Of a stretch of DNA of 64,000 bases, positions 26,292 through 35,800 are shown one piece after another. Every line of letters begins with the position of its first letter. Within the stretch, counting starts at the first letter, position 1. The notes under the pieces are model-generated. The model was not told the DNA's origin and did not search any database. It worked only from the letters and a program-made list of their open reading frames with translations. The position numbers were made by a program, and so were the translations under genes. Origin of the DNA: CAYGYG01 sp964354155 (GTDB lineage Bacteria > Hydrothermota > Tepidihabitantia > SM23-42 > CAYGYG01); NCBI GenBank assembly GCA_964354155.1, contig CAYGYG010000005.1:62001-126000 (forward strand), read 5' to 3'.

Positions 26292-27475
26292 ACCTCGAGT
26301 TATTCGTCGCCCGCCGTTATCTGACCTCACGGCTCACCACGATCATTGCGACCGGCGGCGTTTTCGTGGGCGTATCTTGTCTCTTGATCACGCTTTCGAT
26401 CATGAACGGCTTTCAGAACGAACTGAAACGGCGGATCCTGGGCGGCACGCCGCACATCCTGATTCAGAAATATTTCAACGAGCCGATGAGCGACTACCGC
26501 GGGGTGATGGAAGAGATCAAGCGGTTCGATTTCGTCGAGCATACCGCGCCGTTCGTCTACACAAAATCGATCATCCGGTATCGCCTCAACACCGACGGCG
26601 TTGTGATCAAGGGAGTTGTTGCCGAGCGCGAGCGTGAGATCACGGATGTCGGCAAGAGCATGGTGGACGGGGAATTTTCCTTGGATAATAGGGGGGCGGT
26701 AATCGGTGTTGACCTGGCCGATGGCCTGAACGCGCGGGTCGGGGACACCATTCTCATTGCCACGCCCTTCACGACCAGCTTTGGAGTCTTGCCGGCTGCC
26801 CAGCGCTTCGTGGTGCGCGGGATTTTTGACCTGGGGATGTACGAATATAATTCCAGCTTCGTCTACCTGGCCATGAAAGATGTCCAGAAGCTCTACAATT
26901 TGAATGACCAGGTTTCGGGTATCGAAATAAGAGTGACCGATATCTACAAAGCACCCGACTATGCGAAAAGGCTTGAGGAAGCGATCGGCTATCCTTACAA
27001 GGTGACCGACTGGGTGCGCCTTAACCATTCCCTGTTCGCGGCCCTTAAGTTTGAGAAGGTTTTGGCTTTCATAGTGTTGTTGCTGATTGTACTGGTGGCG
27101 GCCTTCAACATTGTCGGCGTGCTCGTCATGCTGGTCAACAAAAAGACCAAGGAGATCGGGATCCTAAAGTCGATGGGGGCCCGGGCCGGGGCGATCATGC
27201 GAATCTTCGTCTACAAAGGGACGATCATCGGCACGTTCGGGACGGTGCTGGGCATCCTCTTCAGCGTCGGCGCCTGCTATTTCCTCAACCGCTGGAAGGT
27301 TATCAACTTGCCGGGTGATGTCTATTTCATCGAAACCCTGCCGGTGGAGATGAACGCAACCGATTTCCTGTTAGTTGCCGTGGCGGCAATCCTTATCTCG
27401 TTTATCGCTTCGCTCTACCCGGCCTACAAAGCTGCGAGGCTGACCATCGTTGATGCGATTCGTTATGAGTCCTGA
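26288..27475 (+). CDS. lolC: LolC/E-type lipoprotein-releasing ABC transporter permease
   Basis: 395 residues. One N-terminal membrane helix (GGVFVGVSCLLITLSIMNGF), a large periplasmic MacB-like domain (about 45-260), then three C-terminal helices (VLAFIVLLLIVLVAAFNIVG; IIGTFGTVLGILFSVGACYF; DFLLVAVAAILISFIASLYP). This is the FtsX/LolCE layout. With the adjacent LolD ATPase it extracts lipoproteins from the inner membrane for the outer membrane, which implies a diderm cell. Only one permease gene is present, so it may form a homodimer (LolF-like). Confidence 0.9.
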   Translation: MNLELFVARRYLTSRLTTIIATGGVFVGVSCLLITLSIMNGFQNELKRRILGGTPHILIQKYFNEPMSDYRGVMEEIKRFDFVEHTAPFVYTKSIIRYRLNTDGVVIKGVVAEREREITDVGKSMVDGEFSLDNRGAVIGVDLADGLNARVGDTILIATPFTTSFGVLPAAQRFVVRGIFDLGMYEYNSSFVYLAMKDVQKLYNLNDQVSGIEIRVTDIYKAPDYAKRLEEAIGYPYKVTDWVRLNHSLFAALKFEKVLAFIVLLLIVLVAAFNIVGVLVMLVNKKTKEIGILKSMGARAGAIMRIFVYKGTIIGTFGTVLGILFSVGACYFLNRWKVINLPGDVYFIETLPVEMNATDFLLVAVAAILISFIASLYPAYKAARLTIVDAIRYES

Positions 27476-28148
27476 TCCGATCATCCTGGAAGCGCGCGGT
27501 ATCGCCAAGGACTACGTAACGCCCAGTGAGCGTGTTCAAGTTCTGTGCGATATCAACCTGCAGGTTGCACGGGGCGAGATGATCGCCATTGTTGGGCCAT
27601 CGGGTTCGGGTAAATCGACCCTGCTCAACATTCTGGGTACCCTGGATTACCCGACCGGCGGCAAGATCATTCTTGACGGCCAGGACCTGTCGCAGATGAC
27701 CCAGAGCCAGCTGGCCGTGGTCCGGAACACTTATCTGGGTTTTATCTTTCAGTTTCATCACCTGCTGCCCGAATTCAATCTCATCGAGAACGTCGTTTTC
27801 CCGTGCCTGATATCGGGCGGCGGGAAAGAGGCTTGGCCGAAGGCCCAGGCCTTGATCGTCCGGATGGGGCTCGGGGCGCGGGTCAAACACCGTCCCGACC
27901 GGTTGTCGGGCGGCGAAAAGCAGAGGGTGGCGGTAGCCCGGGCGCTGGTCAACCACCCGCGCCTGATCCTGGCCGACGAGCCGACTGGCAATCTTGATGC
28001 CCGGAACGGGGAGATGCTGATTGAGACTTTCCGCAGACTGCGGGACGAGGAGCATTTGACTGTGATCATGGTTACGCATAACCAGGCGATCGCCGGCCAC
28101 GCAGATCGGATCTTTGCACTCAAAGAAGGAAGGCTGTATGCTGTGTGA
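27465..28148 (+). CDS. lolD: LolD-type ABC transporter ATPase
   Basis: 227 residues. GPSGSGKST (Walker A), LSGGEKQRVAVARAL (signature), LILADEPTGNLD (Walker B) and VTHNQ (switch His). It belongs to the MacB/LolD class and partners the overlapping permease gene. ATG 27465 lies 11 bases inside lolC and is preferred to an earlier in-frame ATG. It overlaps mcsA by 11 bases. Confidence 0.93.
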   Translation: MSPDPIILEARGIAKDYVTPSERVQVLCDINLQVARGEMIAIVGPSGSGKSTLLNILGTLDYPTGGKIILDGQDLSQMTQSQLAVVRNTYLGFIFQFHHLLPEFNLIENVVFPCLISGGGKEAWPKAQALIVRMGLGARVKHRPDRLSGGEKQRVAVARALVNHPRLILADEPTGNLDARNGEMLIETFRRLRDEEHLTVIMVTHNQAIAGHADRIFALKEGRLYAV

Positions 28149-28623
28149 CGACTGCCGGAAGAACCAGGCGAGTCGAGTCTACAGGGAGACCCATCAGGAC
28201 CGGACGATCGAGCTGCATCTTTGCGATGAATGTGCTGAGAAACGTGGTATCGTAATCAAGAAAGAGCTGTCCCCGGCCGAACTGCTCAAAAGCATGCTAA
28301 GGAGCGATGCGGTTGATGATGCAACCTTGATCTGCCCGCAATGCCTGCTCTCATTTGGCGAATTCAAGCGCCTGGGACGATTCGGCTGCGCCGCGTGCGT
28401 CCGCACTTTCCGGCCGCGGCTCGTTCCCATCATTTCGAAGATCCACGGCGCCAAGCAGCATATCGGCAAGGTGCCCAAGCGCCAGAAACGGGGCGTCGTG
28501 AGCGAGGTCTTCCGGCTTCGGGCCGCCCTGAAAGAGGCACTCCAGAAAGAGGAGTATGAAAGGGCCGCCGAGATCAGGGATTCTCTGAAGAAGTATGGTG
28601 AATCAGTTGACGAGTCGGCTTAA
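28138..28623 (+). CDS. mcsA: McsA, zinc-finger activator of protein-arginine kinase
   Basis: 161 residues. Four CxxC pairs bind zinc (MLCDDC, HLCDEC, LICPQC, FGCAAC), and the C-terminus has a UVR motif (LKEALQKEEYERAAEIRDSLKK). In Firmicutes McsA activates the arginine kinase McsB in protein quality control with ClpC and CtsR. Neither ctsR nor clpC is adjacent here. The start ATG 28138 puts the first cysteine pair at the very N-terminus, as in the family. Confidence 0.88.
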   Translation: MLCDDCRKNQASRVYRETHQDRTIELHLCDECAEKRGIVIKKELSPAELLKSMLRSDAVDDATLICPQCLLSFGEFKRLGRFGCAACVRTFRPRLVPIISKIHGAKQHIGKVPKRQKRGVVSEVFRLRAALKEALQKEEYERAAEIRDSLKKYGESVDESA

Positions 28624-29647
28624 CTGGCTCGAAGGCAGCGGCCCCGAGTCGGAGATCGTACTCTCGTGCCGCATGCGTCTGGCCCGTAATCTAAACGATT
28701 TCCCCTTTGAGATCAAGCTCACTGAGGAGAAGGACCGGCAGCTGCTTGATTTGCTGAGGGCGGTACTGACCAGGGTTGCCGGCGGCGAGTATGTTGATAT
28801 GAGCAAGCTCAGCCCGATCGAGGTGCAGTCCTTGCTGGAAAGCCACCTGGTGTCGCCGGCATTTGTCCAGAGCGAACGCAAGAAAGCACTCTACGTCCTC
28901 AAGGACGGTTCGACATCGGCGATGATCAACGAAGAGGATCATTTGCGTCTCCAGGCGGTCAGTTCGGGGTTGAGTCTTCGATCGGCCTACGCCATGGTCG
29001 ACCAGCTGGAACAGAGCATTGACGAAGAGGTGGAATTCGCCTTCGACGATGAATTCGGGTACTTGTCTTCATGCCCGACCAACATGGGTAATGGACTGCG
29101 TGCGGTGATTTTCCTCCATCTTCCGGCCCTGGTTTTGACCAAAGAGGTTGAAAAGATCTTAAGGGGTGTGATGCAGATCGGCCTGGCCGTGCGTGGTATC
29201 TACGGTGAAGGGAGTGAGATCAAGGGCAACCTGTTTCAGATATCAAACCAGATTACTCTGGGTCAGAAGGAAGAGGAAGTGATGGATATCATGGAGAAGA
29301 TTGCTCACCAGTTGATAGATTTCGAGAAAAAAGCCCGGGCGACCCTGCTTGACAGCGCCCGCGTCGAAATCGAGGACAAGATTTTCCGGGCCGAGGCGAT
29401 TCTCAAGTCGGCCCGCACCATCTCCACCGACGAAGTCATAAATCTTACTTCCGCCCTTCGTCTCGGGGTCGGCCTTGGTTTGACCAAGTCGGTCACGATC
29501 AAGACCTTAAATGAGATCCTGGTCTTTACGAGGCCGGCCAACCTGCAGTTATTTTTCGATCGCAGCATGGAGGCGGCGGAGCGGGATCAAATGCGGGCTG
29601 AGTACATCCGAGGTCGGCTTGCCCACGGCCCGACCGGCAACCAATGA
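28595..29647 (+). CDS. mcsB: Protein-arginine kinase McsB
   Basis: 350 residues of the ATP:guanido phosphotransferase family. IVLSCRMRLARNL is the N-terminal ATP-binding signature, CPTNMGNGLRA holds the reactive cysteine region, and GEGSEIKGNLFQISNQ the nucleotide-binding loop. It phosphorylates arginines on proteins, marking them for ClpCP. The start is inside mcsA (29-base overlap), so the two should be made together. Confidence 0.92.
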   Translation: MVNQLTSRLNWLEGSGPESEIVLSCRMRLARNLNDFPFEIKLTEEKDRQLLDLLRAVLTRVAGGEYVDMSKLSPIEVQSLLESHLVSPAFVQSERKKALYVLKDGSTSAMINEEDHLRLQAVSSGLSLRSAYAMVDQLEQSIDEEVEFAFDDEFGYLSSCPTNMGNGLRAVIFLHLPALVLTKEVEKILRGVMQIGLAVRGIYGEGSEIKGNLFQISNQITLGQKEEEVMDIMEKIAHQLIDFEKKARATLLDSARVEIEDKIFRAEAILKSARTISTDEVINLTSALRLGVGLGLTKSVTIKTLNEILVFTRPANLQLFFDRSMEAAERDQMRAEYIRGRLAHGPTGNQ

Positions 29648-29681
29648 GCGCCTGATGTGAAGATTGACGTGCGTATCATTC

Positions 29682-31268
29682 ATGGGTAGAGTAAGATTGC
29701 TTGATACCGACGTCAGAAACAAAATCGCCGCCGGTGAGGTTATCCAGAATCCCAGGTCGGTCGTGAAAGAACTCCTCGAAAATGCGTTGGACGCCGGTGC
29801 GGGCCGAGTCGAGGTGGAGATTCGGCAGGGCGGCAAGGAGAAGATCAGCGCCAGCGACGATGGCTGCGGGATGGAGCGCGACGATGTTTTGCTCGCGGTG
29901 GCGCGCTATGCCACGAGCAAAATTTCGAAGATTGAGGACCTGTCCCGGATCATGACCTACGGGTTTCGCGGCGAGGCTCTGGCCAGCATCGGCATCGTTG
30001 CCCGGCTTTCCGTCGAGACGCGGGCCCGACATCAGGATGTCGGGACCCGGGTCCTGATCGAGGCCGGTGAGATGAAAGAGACGGTGGACTGGGGGCGGGA
30101 CTTTGGCACCGTAGTCACGGTTCACGACCTTTTCTTCAATCTGCCGGTCCGGCGGAGATTCCTCAAGTCGGCCGAGTACGAAAAACGTAATGTCGTCGAC
30201 CTGGTGAGGAGTTACGTCGTCGCCAATCCCCAGGTCGGTTTCAAATTGACGAGCGACGGCAAAGTACTCCTTCAATTCGAGCCGGTCCCAGACTATGCGG
30301 CAAGAATCAAGCAGGTATTCGGACGGACGTACGCCAAGCTCTTTGCCCTGGATGAAAAAGGCGAACCACTCCAGGTCACCGGTTTCTTGAGTCGCCCCGG
30401 CGACGAAACGATCGAGGACGGCTTTCAATACATCATCATCAACGGCCGGCCGGTGCAACACCGCGCAGTCTACCGCGCGGTGGTCGAAGCGCTGGGACGG
30501 CCCCAACACAAACCGAGTTTCTGTGTCTACATTCAGTCGGATCCCGGTTTCCTCGATGTCAACATCCATCCGGCCAAGACCGAGGTGAAGTTCAAGGACG
30601 AGCGCTATGCCCAGGACTTCATCTTCCAGGCAATCAAACGCCAGCTTGCCAAGACGACTCAGCCGACGGTGACCGTGAGCGAAGGGTTGTTTCCCTACGG
30701 GATTGAGGCGGATCGGGAGCGCGGCGAGGAATTCTGGCAGTTGCACAACACCTATATCGTGGCGCCGACGCGCACGGGAATGATCATCGTCGACCAACAC
30801 GTCGCGCACGAAAGAATCATCTTCGAAAGTATCCTCAAGGCCAAGCCCGCACTGCAGCGCCTGCTCTTTCCCGTCATCATAGAACTGGAACCCCCGGCGT
30901 TCGAGGCCTACCAGAGGATCAAGGTCCATCTTGGCGAGATGGGCATGGAAACGAAAGAATTCTCGGGCAATGTCGTGGTTATCGACACTCTGCCGGCGGG
31001 AACCAAGGCGAATCGCGACGAACTGAAGAATCTTTTCGCTGAAGTTTCCGGTATGAAGACCGAACTGGTCAGGAAACGCGAGGAGATTGCCAAGGTCATC
31101 GCCTGCAAAACCGCGATCAAGGCCGGGGACCGGTTGACCCCCGCCGAGATGCAGAATCTCATTGATCGATTGTTCGCCTGCGCGAATCCCTATATCTGTC
31201 CGCACGGCCGGCCCACGGTAATCAAATTCTCACTCGATGAGCTCGGGCACCGTTTTGGAAGGACATGA
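29682..31268 (+). CDS. mutL: DNA mismatch repair protein MutL with endonuclease motif
   Basis: 528 residues. The GHKL ATPase is N-terminal (ELLENALDAGA, DDGCGM, YGFRGEALASI). The C-terminal domain has the metal-binding motif DQHVAHERIIFE (about 371-382; Val replaces the usual Ala), ACKTAIKAG (about 475) and CPHGRP (about 506), so it should nick DNA itself, as in bacteria without MutH. ATG 29682 is chosen because GRVRLLDTDVRNKIAAGEV is the standard N-terminus; the frame opens slightly upstream. No mutS is in the window. Confidence 0.95.
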   Translation: MGRVRLLDTDVRNKIAAGEVIQNPRSVVKELLENALDAGAGRVEVEIRQGGKEKISASDDGCGMERDDVLLAVARYATSKISKIEDLSRIMTYGFRGEALASIGIVARLSVETRARHQDVGTRVLIEAGEMKETVDWGRDFGTVVTVHDLFFNLPVRRRFLKSAEYEKRNVVDLVRSYVVANPQVGFKLTSDGKVLLQFEPVPDYAARIKQVFGRTYAKLFALDEKGEPLQVTGFLSRPGDETIEDGFQYIIINGRPVQHRAVYRAVVEALGRPQHKPSFCVYIQSDPGFLDVNIHPAKTEVKFKDERYAQDFIFQAIKRQLAKTTQPTVTVSEGLFPYGIEADRERGEEFWQLHNTYIVAPTRTGMIIVDQHVAHERIIFESILKAKPALQRLLFPVIIELEPPAFEAYQRIKVHLGEMGMETKEFSGNVVVIDTLPAGTKANRDELKNLFAEVSGMKTELVRKREEIAKVIACKTAIKAGDRLTPAEMQNLIDRLFACANPYICPHGRPTVIKFSLDELGHRFGRT

Positions 31269-31340
31269 AGATTACAACGATTCTTGATGGATTACAGCGA
31301 TATTGGAAAATGGAGTATTAACACTTGTTTGCCTTACTGT

Positions 31341-31382
31341 CATTGCGAGGGAATCCGCCTGAAGCGGATGACGAAGCAATCC
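31341..31382 (+). repeat. CATTGCGAG/GAAGCAAT palindromic repeat
   Basis: ATTGC (31342-31346) and GCAAT (31376-31380) enclose an ATCCGC/GCGGAT hairpin (31353-31358, 31364-31369). Sequences of this form are dispersed repeats in many bacterial genomes. It lies between mutL and miaA. The rest of that 135-base gap carries the short duplication GATTACA-CGAT and no gene. Confidence 0.5.
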
Positions 31383-31403
31383 CCAGCATTTGTTCTCTAA
31401 ACT

Positions 31404-32330
31404 ATGCATGAGTCCCAACCTGTCATCCCGGTCATTCTTGGCCCGACCGCCTCGGGCAAGACCGACATCGCGGTCAATATCGCCCCCAAAATCAAGGCCG
31501 AGATAATCTCGGCCGATTCCCGGCAGGTCTACGAATATCTTGATATCGGTACCGCCAAGCCGACACTTGTCCAGAGGCAGAAGGCGCGATTCCATCTGAT
31601 TGACCACGTTGCGTTGGACGCGGACTATTCCGCCGGGCAATTCGCCGAGGATGCCATGAAAGCGATTGAGGAGATAAGAGCGAGAAAGAAGCTGCCGCTG
31701 GTGGTGGGTGGCTCCGGCCTTTACATTAGGGCTTTTTTTTCGCCGATGTTCAAGAGTCCGAAGCCGGCCCCAGGAAAGAGGGAAGAACTTGACCGGCTTG
31801 AGCAGGAAAAGGGACTTGGTTATCTGTTTAAAAAACTGGCGGCGATCGACCCGGTCTGGGCCGAGAAGGTTGGCGCTAGAGACCGGCAAAGAATAAAGCG
31901 CGGCCTTGAGGTTTTCCAGACGACGGGCCGCCGGATCTCGGACTGGATCAAGGACCGGCCGGTGGTTCCTTATGCGCCTTGCTACATCGGTATTGAAGTG
32001 GAGCGGGTGGTGCTTTACCGGAGAATAGATGACAGATTTCTCAGGATGATTGACGACGGCTTGATTGGTGAAGTGAAGAGGTTGCTTGACCAGGGATGCC
32101 CAAGAAACGCCAACGCCCTGAGTACCGTCGGCTACAAAGAGATGGTTGCATACCTTGACGGCAAACTCGGTCTTGATGAGGCGATTAAGCTTGCCCAGAA
32201 GAACACCAGGAATTATGCCAAGCGCCAGTTGACCTGGTTCCGAGGAATGAAAGATGTCCACTGGCTGCCGCCGGATGAAAAAGAAGTCCTCAGATTGATA
32301 CATTCCCTGCTCTCGGGTCAGAAGGAATAG
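31404..32330 (+). CDS. miaA: tRNA dimethylallyltransferase
   Basis: 308 residues. GPTASGKTDIAVNIA is the P-loop, ISADSRQVYEYLDIGTAKP holds the catalytic Asp and tRNA-binding region, and GGSGLYIRAF and TVGYKE are family signatures. It adds a dimethylallyl group to A37 of tRNAs reading UNN codons. It is downstream of mutL, the usual mutL-miaA order, with a 135-base gap that contains a palindromic repeat. Confidence 0.95.
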   Translation: MHESQPVIPVILGPTASGKTDIAVNIAPKIKAEIISADSRQVYEYLDIGTAKPTLVQRQKARFHLIDHVALDADYSAGQFAEDAMKAIEEIRARKKLPLVVGGSGLYIRAFFSPMFKSPKPAPGKREELDRLEQEKGLGYLFKKLAAIDPVWAEKVGARDRQRIKRGLEVFQTTGRRISDWIKDRPVVPYAPCYIGIEVERVVLYRRIDDRFLRMIDDGLIGEVKRLLDQGCPRNANALSTVGYKEMVAYLDGKLGLDEAIKLAQKNTRNYAKRQLTWFRGMKDVHWLPPDEKEVLRLIHSLLSGQKE

Positions 32331-32534
32331 ACAAGACCGGCATCCGTTGCAGGATTACGACCACCCTTGGTTCGTCGGCGCGTAATCTTGAGTTGCGCAC
32401 AAACCAGCGTCAAATGCTTCACAATGTCGCGACCGCCTGCGGGTGCGTTCGATTCTGCAAATGGAATCCAGGTCGCGATGCCCGGCGAAAGGCAGATACG
32501 CCGTTGTCCACATCTGACCCTCGCAATATTGTGC

Positions 32535-32562
32535 TTGACAAATCACATCCTGCGGCTACAAT
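32535..32562 (+). promoter_or_regulatory. Promoter of the RHS locus with long leader
   Basis: TTGACA (32535-32540), 16-base spacer, TACAAT (32557-32562). Expected start near 32569, which gives a leader of nearly 300 bases before the RHS ATG at 32863. No gene was seen in the 532-base gap 32331-32862; it holds this promoter, a (GACAA)n tract and two hairpins. Confidence 0.7.
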
Positions 32563-32625
32563 TCTGCCAGACTGGTGCTGTCAGTCAAAGGATGGGCAGA
32601 GATGCCGTTGTCAGCCGTTGGCATA

Positions 32626-32663
32626 GACAAGACAAGACAAGACAAGACAAGACAAGACAAGAC
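32626..32663 (+). repeat. (GACAA)7 pentanucleotide tandem repeat
   Basis: Seven perfect copies of GACAA plus GAC, 38 bases. It lies in the presumed 5' leader of the RHS gene, about 60 bases after the expected transcription start and 200 bases before the ATG. Such tracts change length by slippage. Confidence 0.95.
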
Positions 32664-32695
32664 TTCCTAACCACCTAAGAGCTTTTTCCCCTACG

Positions 32696-32788
32696 GTGTG
32701 GGAGCGACCTCCCGGTCGCGAGGCTCACACGGTTCTGCCGCGCCGGCCCCGATTTGTGGTTTCCCCGGGTGGACCAGGCTGCCCGGGG
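32696..32788 (+). repeat. REP-like palindrome and second leader hairpin
   Basis: GCGACC (32704-32709) pairs with GGTCGC (32714-32719) inside an outer GTGTG (32696-32700)/CACAC arm, similar in form to REP sequences of other bacteria. A second hairpin is CCCCGGG (32763-32769) with CCCGGGG (32782-32788). Neither is followed by a T tract. Both would lie in the RHS leader RNA. Confidence 0.55.
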
Positions 32789-32862
32789 GCAATCGGCCGC
32801 GGCCGTGAAGGCGGAGTATTCACCATTGATCATCAAGCAAACCATGAGCGAAGGAGGAACTG

Positions 32863-35800
32863 ATGTGGAGGATCATTGTCGTGGGTTTTCTGGCCATCGT
32901 TTTGGTTCGTGCCCAGCAATACGGGGCGCTAGTAGGCTACAACTATCCCGGGCCGGGTTACGTTGAAGAAAGTGGTTTTCGTGAGGGCGGCAATTTCCCT
33001 ATCTCAAAGCGTGCCCCCTTTGCCTTGCCTCTGCGAACGCCGTTGGTGCGGCTCAACGAACTGCCCCAGGTTGAGGGCGTGACCCCGATCAACGGGGCCT
33101 TGTTGCTCAAGCATGTCGATCTCGTCATCCGGGGGCGCAACGGGCTTGACCTCGAGATTGCGCGGTATTACTCGAGCAAGATCTGGTTCGGGACGGTCGA
33201 GGACTCGGCCAACCGGGTATACCGGGACACCTTGCGGCCCTATTCCTGGCTGGGCAAAGGCTGGAACTTAGACTGGGGCGAGTTCTATGACTGGTCGGAC
33301 ACGATGAACTACCTCATGCCGTCCACCAAAGTCATCACCTTCATCGATAGTCTCTCGACCGACGGTTCCTTTCTGAGGTACCATATGGACCAGTATATCA
33401 CCTCAAAAGACGGCTCGCGAACCGCCTTCGGCTATAGCGACGATGGAAAACATTGCTTTGTAGAATCGATCACCGATGCTGCCGGCAACTATCTCAAATT
33501 CTTCCGGGTCAATAGCGTGATCCGGTTGGGCAAGTCGCCCTTCCAGCGCATGACGTTTCCGATCGACTCAATCCATTCATCCCTGGGCGCCGCGGTCCGG
33601 TTCTATTGGCAGCAGGACACCTTTCCGGGTGATGCAAGATGGGTGCGGCTTGACTCGATACGGTATGCTGGCTTCAACGGCCAGACTTTGGCGATTCGCT
33701 ATCGCTATCAATCGGCCCGGGCCGACTCCTCGCCCTTTGGCGCCGTCTCGTTCTGCGACAGTCTCGGTGCCGGGGGTCGGACCTGGCTGCTGAGGGCCGT
33801 GGTCTATCCCAACGGCGACTCGGTGCGGTACACCTACAATAAATTCCTCGAACTGGACAGTATCATCTCCGCCTTCGGCGGCGTGACCCGGTATCGCTAC
33901 GGATCGTACTACTATCACGTGCCCAGCGCCGACTCCTGCAAGCCGCCCGAGTACTCGACCGGCGGCGAGATCAGCAAGCACAGCCGCGGGGTCGACACCA
34001 TCTTCACCTACGACCCGGTAACTGCCCAGGTCTGCACCACCGGCTACCGACGCCGGTTCACGCCCCTGGGTTCGGGCAACTGTCTCAGCAATCCCGACTC
34101 GGTGCTGATCGTGGATGCGGAGCATAACAAGACAACCATGACCTTCAAGTCAAGCCATCGACTGGGACCGATCTACAAATGGAACTACCGCAGCGGCGTG
34201 CTTGATTCGACGGTCTTTTACGACCGCGATGACTCAATTGTCAAAAGAGAGTATATCCGGGACAGTTCGATCACCGTGGCCGGCAAGCGCTACGGGGTCA
34301 TCGATTCGGTCACGACCCGGATCGGCGGCAAGCTCTACGTAACCCGGTACCGCAACTACGACAACTACGGCAACGTCGGGCTGATCTACGAGAAGGGCGA
34401 CCGCGGCACTTCTGCGGACGACCGTTCGACCCGGATTCGCTATAGCCACGACAGCACGACCCATCACACCTTCTGGCTCAAGATCTGGCCCCACGGCGAT
34501 CCGGCCGAATCGCTCTTCATCCAGGCATTTTCCCTGGTCGGCATCGAGAGTCTCAAAACCTATCGTAAATGGATCGGCACCTACACGCCGGATACGCTAA
34601 GATTCGACACGGCCTGGCAAGGTCCCCACCCGACCTTCATCGAAAAGCATTTAAGGGTATCATCAAGTAATGACAGCGATTCGGTGGTAGTTGTCCGGGT
34701 CACGGCGCGGGAAATAACAACCGGCGACACCATCTGTGTGTGCGATACTTATGCGCTCAAATTGGGAGGACCCGAAGGCAATAATCCGGTTTACAAGGGT
34801 CTGAACCGCCATTATCGTCGGAAGTGGATTGTCAGTCTGCCCGAGACGGTCAGTATCTGTTCGGACACCAACGGCTTGACACCAATCGCCAAGACGGTAT
34901 ACTCCTACGATGACACCAGCAACATCGTCGCCCTGAACTATCCGTACATCAAAGGCTGGCAGAGCCCAACGTTGTTTCCCTCAATCCGCGGTAATCTGAC
35001 CAAAGTCGAGCAGTGGCGAGACGGGAGTTCGTACACGAAGACCGAGTTCCGCCACGATTCCTGCGGCAATGTGGTCCGAACCATCAACTGGGTAACGGGC
35101 AGCAAGGCCGAGACCACTTTTGTTCATTACAAATACTACGACGAAGGCGCCAATCAGGCGAAATACCAGTACGCCTATCCCTACCGGACGGTCGAACACC
35201 TCGCCAGTTCACCGTGTTCGTTAGTAGTTCGAGCCGAGTACGACTTGCCTACTGGGTTGGTGACCCGGTCGGTCGACCCCAATCTTGACAGTACCCGGTA
35301 CGAATACGACAACATGAGCCGGCTCACCAAGGTGTGGCGGATGGGTGAGAATGACAATTCCCGCTGGATTCTGTACAAGGACACGGAAAGCCCCCGTGCC
35401 GTCGTCGATTCAACCAAGCTCGACAACAGCCGGTGGATGCGGAGCAAGACCTCTTTCGACGGCTTCGGCCGGGCCATCATAACCTATAACTACGATCCGG
35501 ACAGCGGCCGGACGATTGTCACCAAAACTGCTTATAACAAGAACGGTCAAGTTGCCAAAGTCTGCAATCCTTATTATGTATCCTACGGTTCAGAACCAAG
35601 TTGGGGCGATCCGGCCGATACCCTCAGCACCAGATTCTACTACGACGGTCTGGGCCGCATGATCAAGACCCTCTATCCAAACGGCGACTCGACGATGATC
35701 AAGTACGGTGACAACTGGCGCAAAGTCATCAACGAAAAAAGTGATACCACCAGGTACTTCTACAACGCCTTTGCCGACCTTGACTCGGTCGTCGGCCCGC

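Noticed and set aside
29676..31205. 509-codon open frame antisense to mutL
   Set aside because: It mirrors mutL over its whole length; the plus-strand frame has all MutL motifs, and long antisense frames are expected at this GC content. The same applies to 31272-32303, 37336-38280, 49148-50257 and 58698-59540.
32626..32663. Possible CRISPR-like array
   Set aside because: The units are five bases with no spacers; it is a simple microsatellite.
32367..32678. 103-codon frame in the RHS leader
   Set aside because: It ends in the translated GACAA repeat (QDKTRQDKTRQD), has no ribosome-binding site and no protein-like composition.
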